DNA of 45,458 nucleotides from Lacihabitans soyangensis (lineage in GTDB: Bacteria; Bacteroidota; Bacteroidia; Cytophagales; Spirosomataceae). Each line of letters opens with the position of its first letter. Within the stretch, counting starts at the first letter, position 1. The DNA lies in the NCBI RefSeq assembly GCF_024343775.1, contig NZ_RJUF01000033.1:1-45458 (forward strand), read 5' to 3'. The position numbers and the translations under genes are program-made. A model generated the notes under the pieces. That model searched no databases and was not told the DNA's origin. It saw nothing but the letters and a program-made list of their open reading frames with translations. This document shows positions 43,857 through 45,458 of this stretch, one piece after another.

Positions 43857-44207
43857 TGTTATTCTTTATCTATAATTTTTGCTGTTTTATTTTGGTTATT
43901 TTTCGCTAAATATCTCTTAGACAATTGGGATAAAGAGAAAAAAGTAAAAAAGGAATCTCTTCCTAATGAAGAAAAGTATAAAACATTTTCAAGAAATGAT
44001 GAAAAGTCTATTTGCAAAGCTTGTCATGGTTCAGGGTATTATCAGTATTGTGGAACTTGTAAATCTGATGAAATTATAGATATTTCGGAAGAAAAGTATG
44101 AATTTGAGTATTGTTCAATCTGCTCAAAGGAAGGAAGGTATGATTCAAATATAAAATGCGAAATTTGTCTCTCCTGCAATGGAAAGGGTAATTTTTATTG
44201 GACATGA
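43857..44207 (+). pseudogene. Zinc-ribbon small membrane protein, start missing or frame-shifted
   Basis: The frame ending at the TGA 44205-44207 encodes about 116 residues: a hydrophobic helix (SIIFAVLFWLFFAKYLL), a Lys/Glu-rich linker, and two CxxCxGxG-like zinc-ribbon pieces (CKACHGSGYYQYCGTC and CEICLSCNGKGNF). No ATG, GTG or TTG lies in this frame before the helix. The nearest ATG (43856) is in another frame that stops after 17 codons. One base fewer near 43859 would join that ATG to the frame, so a frameshift, sequencing error or unusual start is likely. It directly follows the GMC gene. Confidence 0.6.
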
Positions 44208-44313
44208 TGAATTTATTTTAATTTTTCTTCGGATCAACAATTCGTAAATCAAAAACGAATCAATAGGTAAAATGGCTTTAAAACTATTAATTAATTTTTT
44301 ACTCTATAAAAAA

Positions 44314-44970
44314 ATGAAGATAAAAGTATTTTGTTTTGTTATTTCATTTGTTTCTATTTTTTCTGTGGTACATGCTCAAGCCGATTTTAGAGAACTTAAA
44401 TGGGGGATGTCAATTGATCAAGTATCAAATTTAGAAGGAAGAAATATAACAGGAGAAATAAGATCGAATCAATTTTATACATTAGTTAGTGAGGGTATTT
44501 CTGTTGGTGGTAAGATTGCAAAAGTAGAATATACGTTTGAAAATGGTAAACTGTCAAAAATAGTCTCTTACTTTAAATTTAGTTATTCCCCCGATTTTTG
44601 GAATTTTGGTAGCATTTCGTTTCAACTTTCCGATCTATTTCAAACTTTGGAAAATAAGGGGTACAAAATAAGATATCCCATGCTCTGTGGTGATCACCCT
44701 TACGATGGTCCAGATTTGAATATTCCGGAAAATATTAAAATACTTGAAATGACTTCATGGAAACTTGATTTTGCCAAAACAACTATTCTTAAAAAACTTG
44801 AATCTGATGAAAAATATAAGTGTGCCTTTATGAAATTTGAAAGTAGTAGAAGTGATGCTACTATAGCAATAAATGCAAAACATACTATAAACGATAAATC
44901 ATCACATGCTTATTTTATCTTAACGCCCTCTGATTCAGTACAAAAAAGTATCAATCAAAATGATTTTTAA
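44314..44970 (+). CDS. Secreted hypothetical protein
   Basis: From the ATG at 44314 this is 218 residues with signal peptide MKIKVFCFVISFVSIFSVVHAQ. An in-frame start 14 codons upstream is less likely. The mature part begins ADFRELKWGMSIDQVSNLEGRN, a pattern seen in small exported proteins with a WGMS..QV opening. It then has a beta-rich region (GKIAKVEYTFENGKLSKIVSYF). The family is unknown to me. It is AT-rich compared with the GMC pair. Confidence 0.7.
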   Translation: MKIKVFCFVISFVSIFSVVHAQADFRELKWGMSIDQVSNLEGRNITGEIRSNQFYTLVSEGISVGGKIAKVEYTFENGKLSKIVSYFKFSYSPDFWNFGSISFQLSDLFQTLENKGYKIRYPMLCGDHPYDGPDLNIPENIKILEMTSWKLDFAKTTILKKLESDEKYKCAFMKFESSRSDATIAINAKHTINDKSSHAYFILTPSDSVQKSINQNDF

Positions 44971-45073
44971 ATAGTTTTGGTATTACAGATATAATAGTTT
45001 ATATCCGTTAATTGTCTCCCACTAGGGGACTTTGAACTAAACTCTAATGCTTTTCTCACCAGATATTAGCATC

Positions 45074-45097
45074 GCAGAGTCCCTGCGGAGACTCTGC
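45074..45097. repeat. REP-like hairpin
   Basis: GCAGAGTC / GACTCTGC form an 8-bp stem around an 8-base loop, in a gap that otherwise shows no gene. Confidence 0.55.
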
Positions 45098-45146
45098 TAG
45101 AACTTCAATCAGGAGGCCATAGAATATCAATCTTTTTTGTCAAAGG

Positions 45147-45379
45147 TTTCAATTGCCACTAGCTTTAGACTGTGGATAATGAGAAGAAATTCCTATTTGA
45201 CTTTAGTCGAAATGTTTAAGCTTTTTTGTTTTGGCTAAAGCAAAATTTATCTTCTTAAATTCTCATCTTCCAGCTAAAACAGGAGGCAATTCATTATCAA
45301 GCTTTGACACAATGTTTTCAATTGCCACTGGCTTTAGACTGTGGATAATGAGAAGAAATTCCTATTTGACTTTAGTCGA
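45147..45379 (+). repeat. Imperfect tandem repeat of about 169 bp
   Basis: Two 64-base blocks (45147-45210 and 45316-45379) differ at one position by eye, with period 169. Looser similarity (AGGAGGC..., TATCAA.CTTT) extends to their left. The 488 bp from 44971 to the window end hold no gene that I can support. Confidence 0.85.
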
Positions 45380-45458
45380 CATGGCATGCTTCAACTGATT
45401 TATTGGTCTATTGTTTGACATATTTATGAATTGTAAAACAGCTACAGCGTTTACCTTT

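Overview
The window is a 45.5 kb piece of a Bacteroidota chromosome, most likely Cytophagales-like. The family content points there: DUF3078, DUF3467, DUF481, DUF1080 and DUF4394 proteins, a histidine kinase with an HQLGTP H-box, and an ftsW-murG-ftsQ-ftsA-ftsZ order. So do repeated TAnnTTTG promoter elements, weak Shine-Dalgarno signals, AT-rich composition and several TTG starts. No rRNA, tRNA, CRISPR array, phage gene or transposase was seen.

Layout. 1-3.5 kb: the end of an omega-amidase/nitrilase gene, a secreted Asp-box protein, guaB and an SCP2 protein. 3.8-6.9 kb: a tight five-gene unit with an ECF-like sigma factor carrying a hydrophobic C-terminal tail, a 63-residue acidic protein, an MscS-like membrane protein, a DUF3078 outer-membrane protein and MscL, closed by a terminator. 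7.0-13.7 kb: the division operon ftsW, murG, an arginyl-transferase/GNAT-like gene where murC usually lies, ftsQ, ftsA and ftsZ. 13.7-20.6 kb: a duplicated DUF4394 lipoprotein, a secreted (alpha/alpha)6 glycoside hydrolase, fusA and a DUF3467 protein. 20.6-29.9 kb: two tiny membrane proteins, ppk1, a histidine kinase, hemA, dinB, a secreted protein and a DEAD-box helicase. 29.9-33.5 kb: a DUF4143 ATPase bracketed by 52-bp direct repeats, then glpK followed by an HpcH/HpaI aldolase.

33.6-38.6 kb is the most unusual part. It holds an alpha/beta hydrolase, a secreted caspase-like protease with an EF-hand-type loop and two Tudor/chromo-barrel-like C-terminal modules, and a papain-like protease with a roughly 130-residue Glu/Asp tail. 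The tail coding sequence runs on into about 1.4 kb of broken, frame-shifted copies of itself, including a 194-bp exact copy of the linker ahead of the tail. The plus strand there is almost all purine.

38.6-45.5 kb: a DUF481 protein, a GNAT acetyltransferase, REP-like hairpins, a DUF1080 protein, a gluconate-dehydrogenase-subunit-3/GMC oxidoreductase pair that is GC-richer than its neighbours, a small zinc-ribbon membrane gene with no usable start in its frame, a secreted hypothetical protein, and an AT-rich end with a roughly 169-bp tandem repeat.

Most of the window is housekeeping. The best candidates for undescribed biology are the sigma/mechanosensitive-channel unit, the two-protease locus with its acidic array, and the repeat-flanked ATPase. 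Functions are read from motifs by eye; no database search was run.
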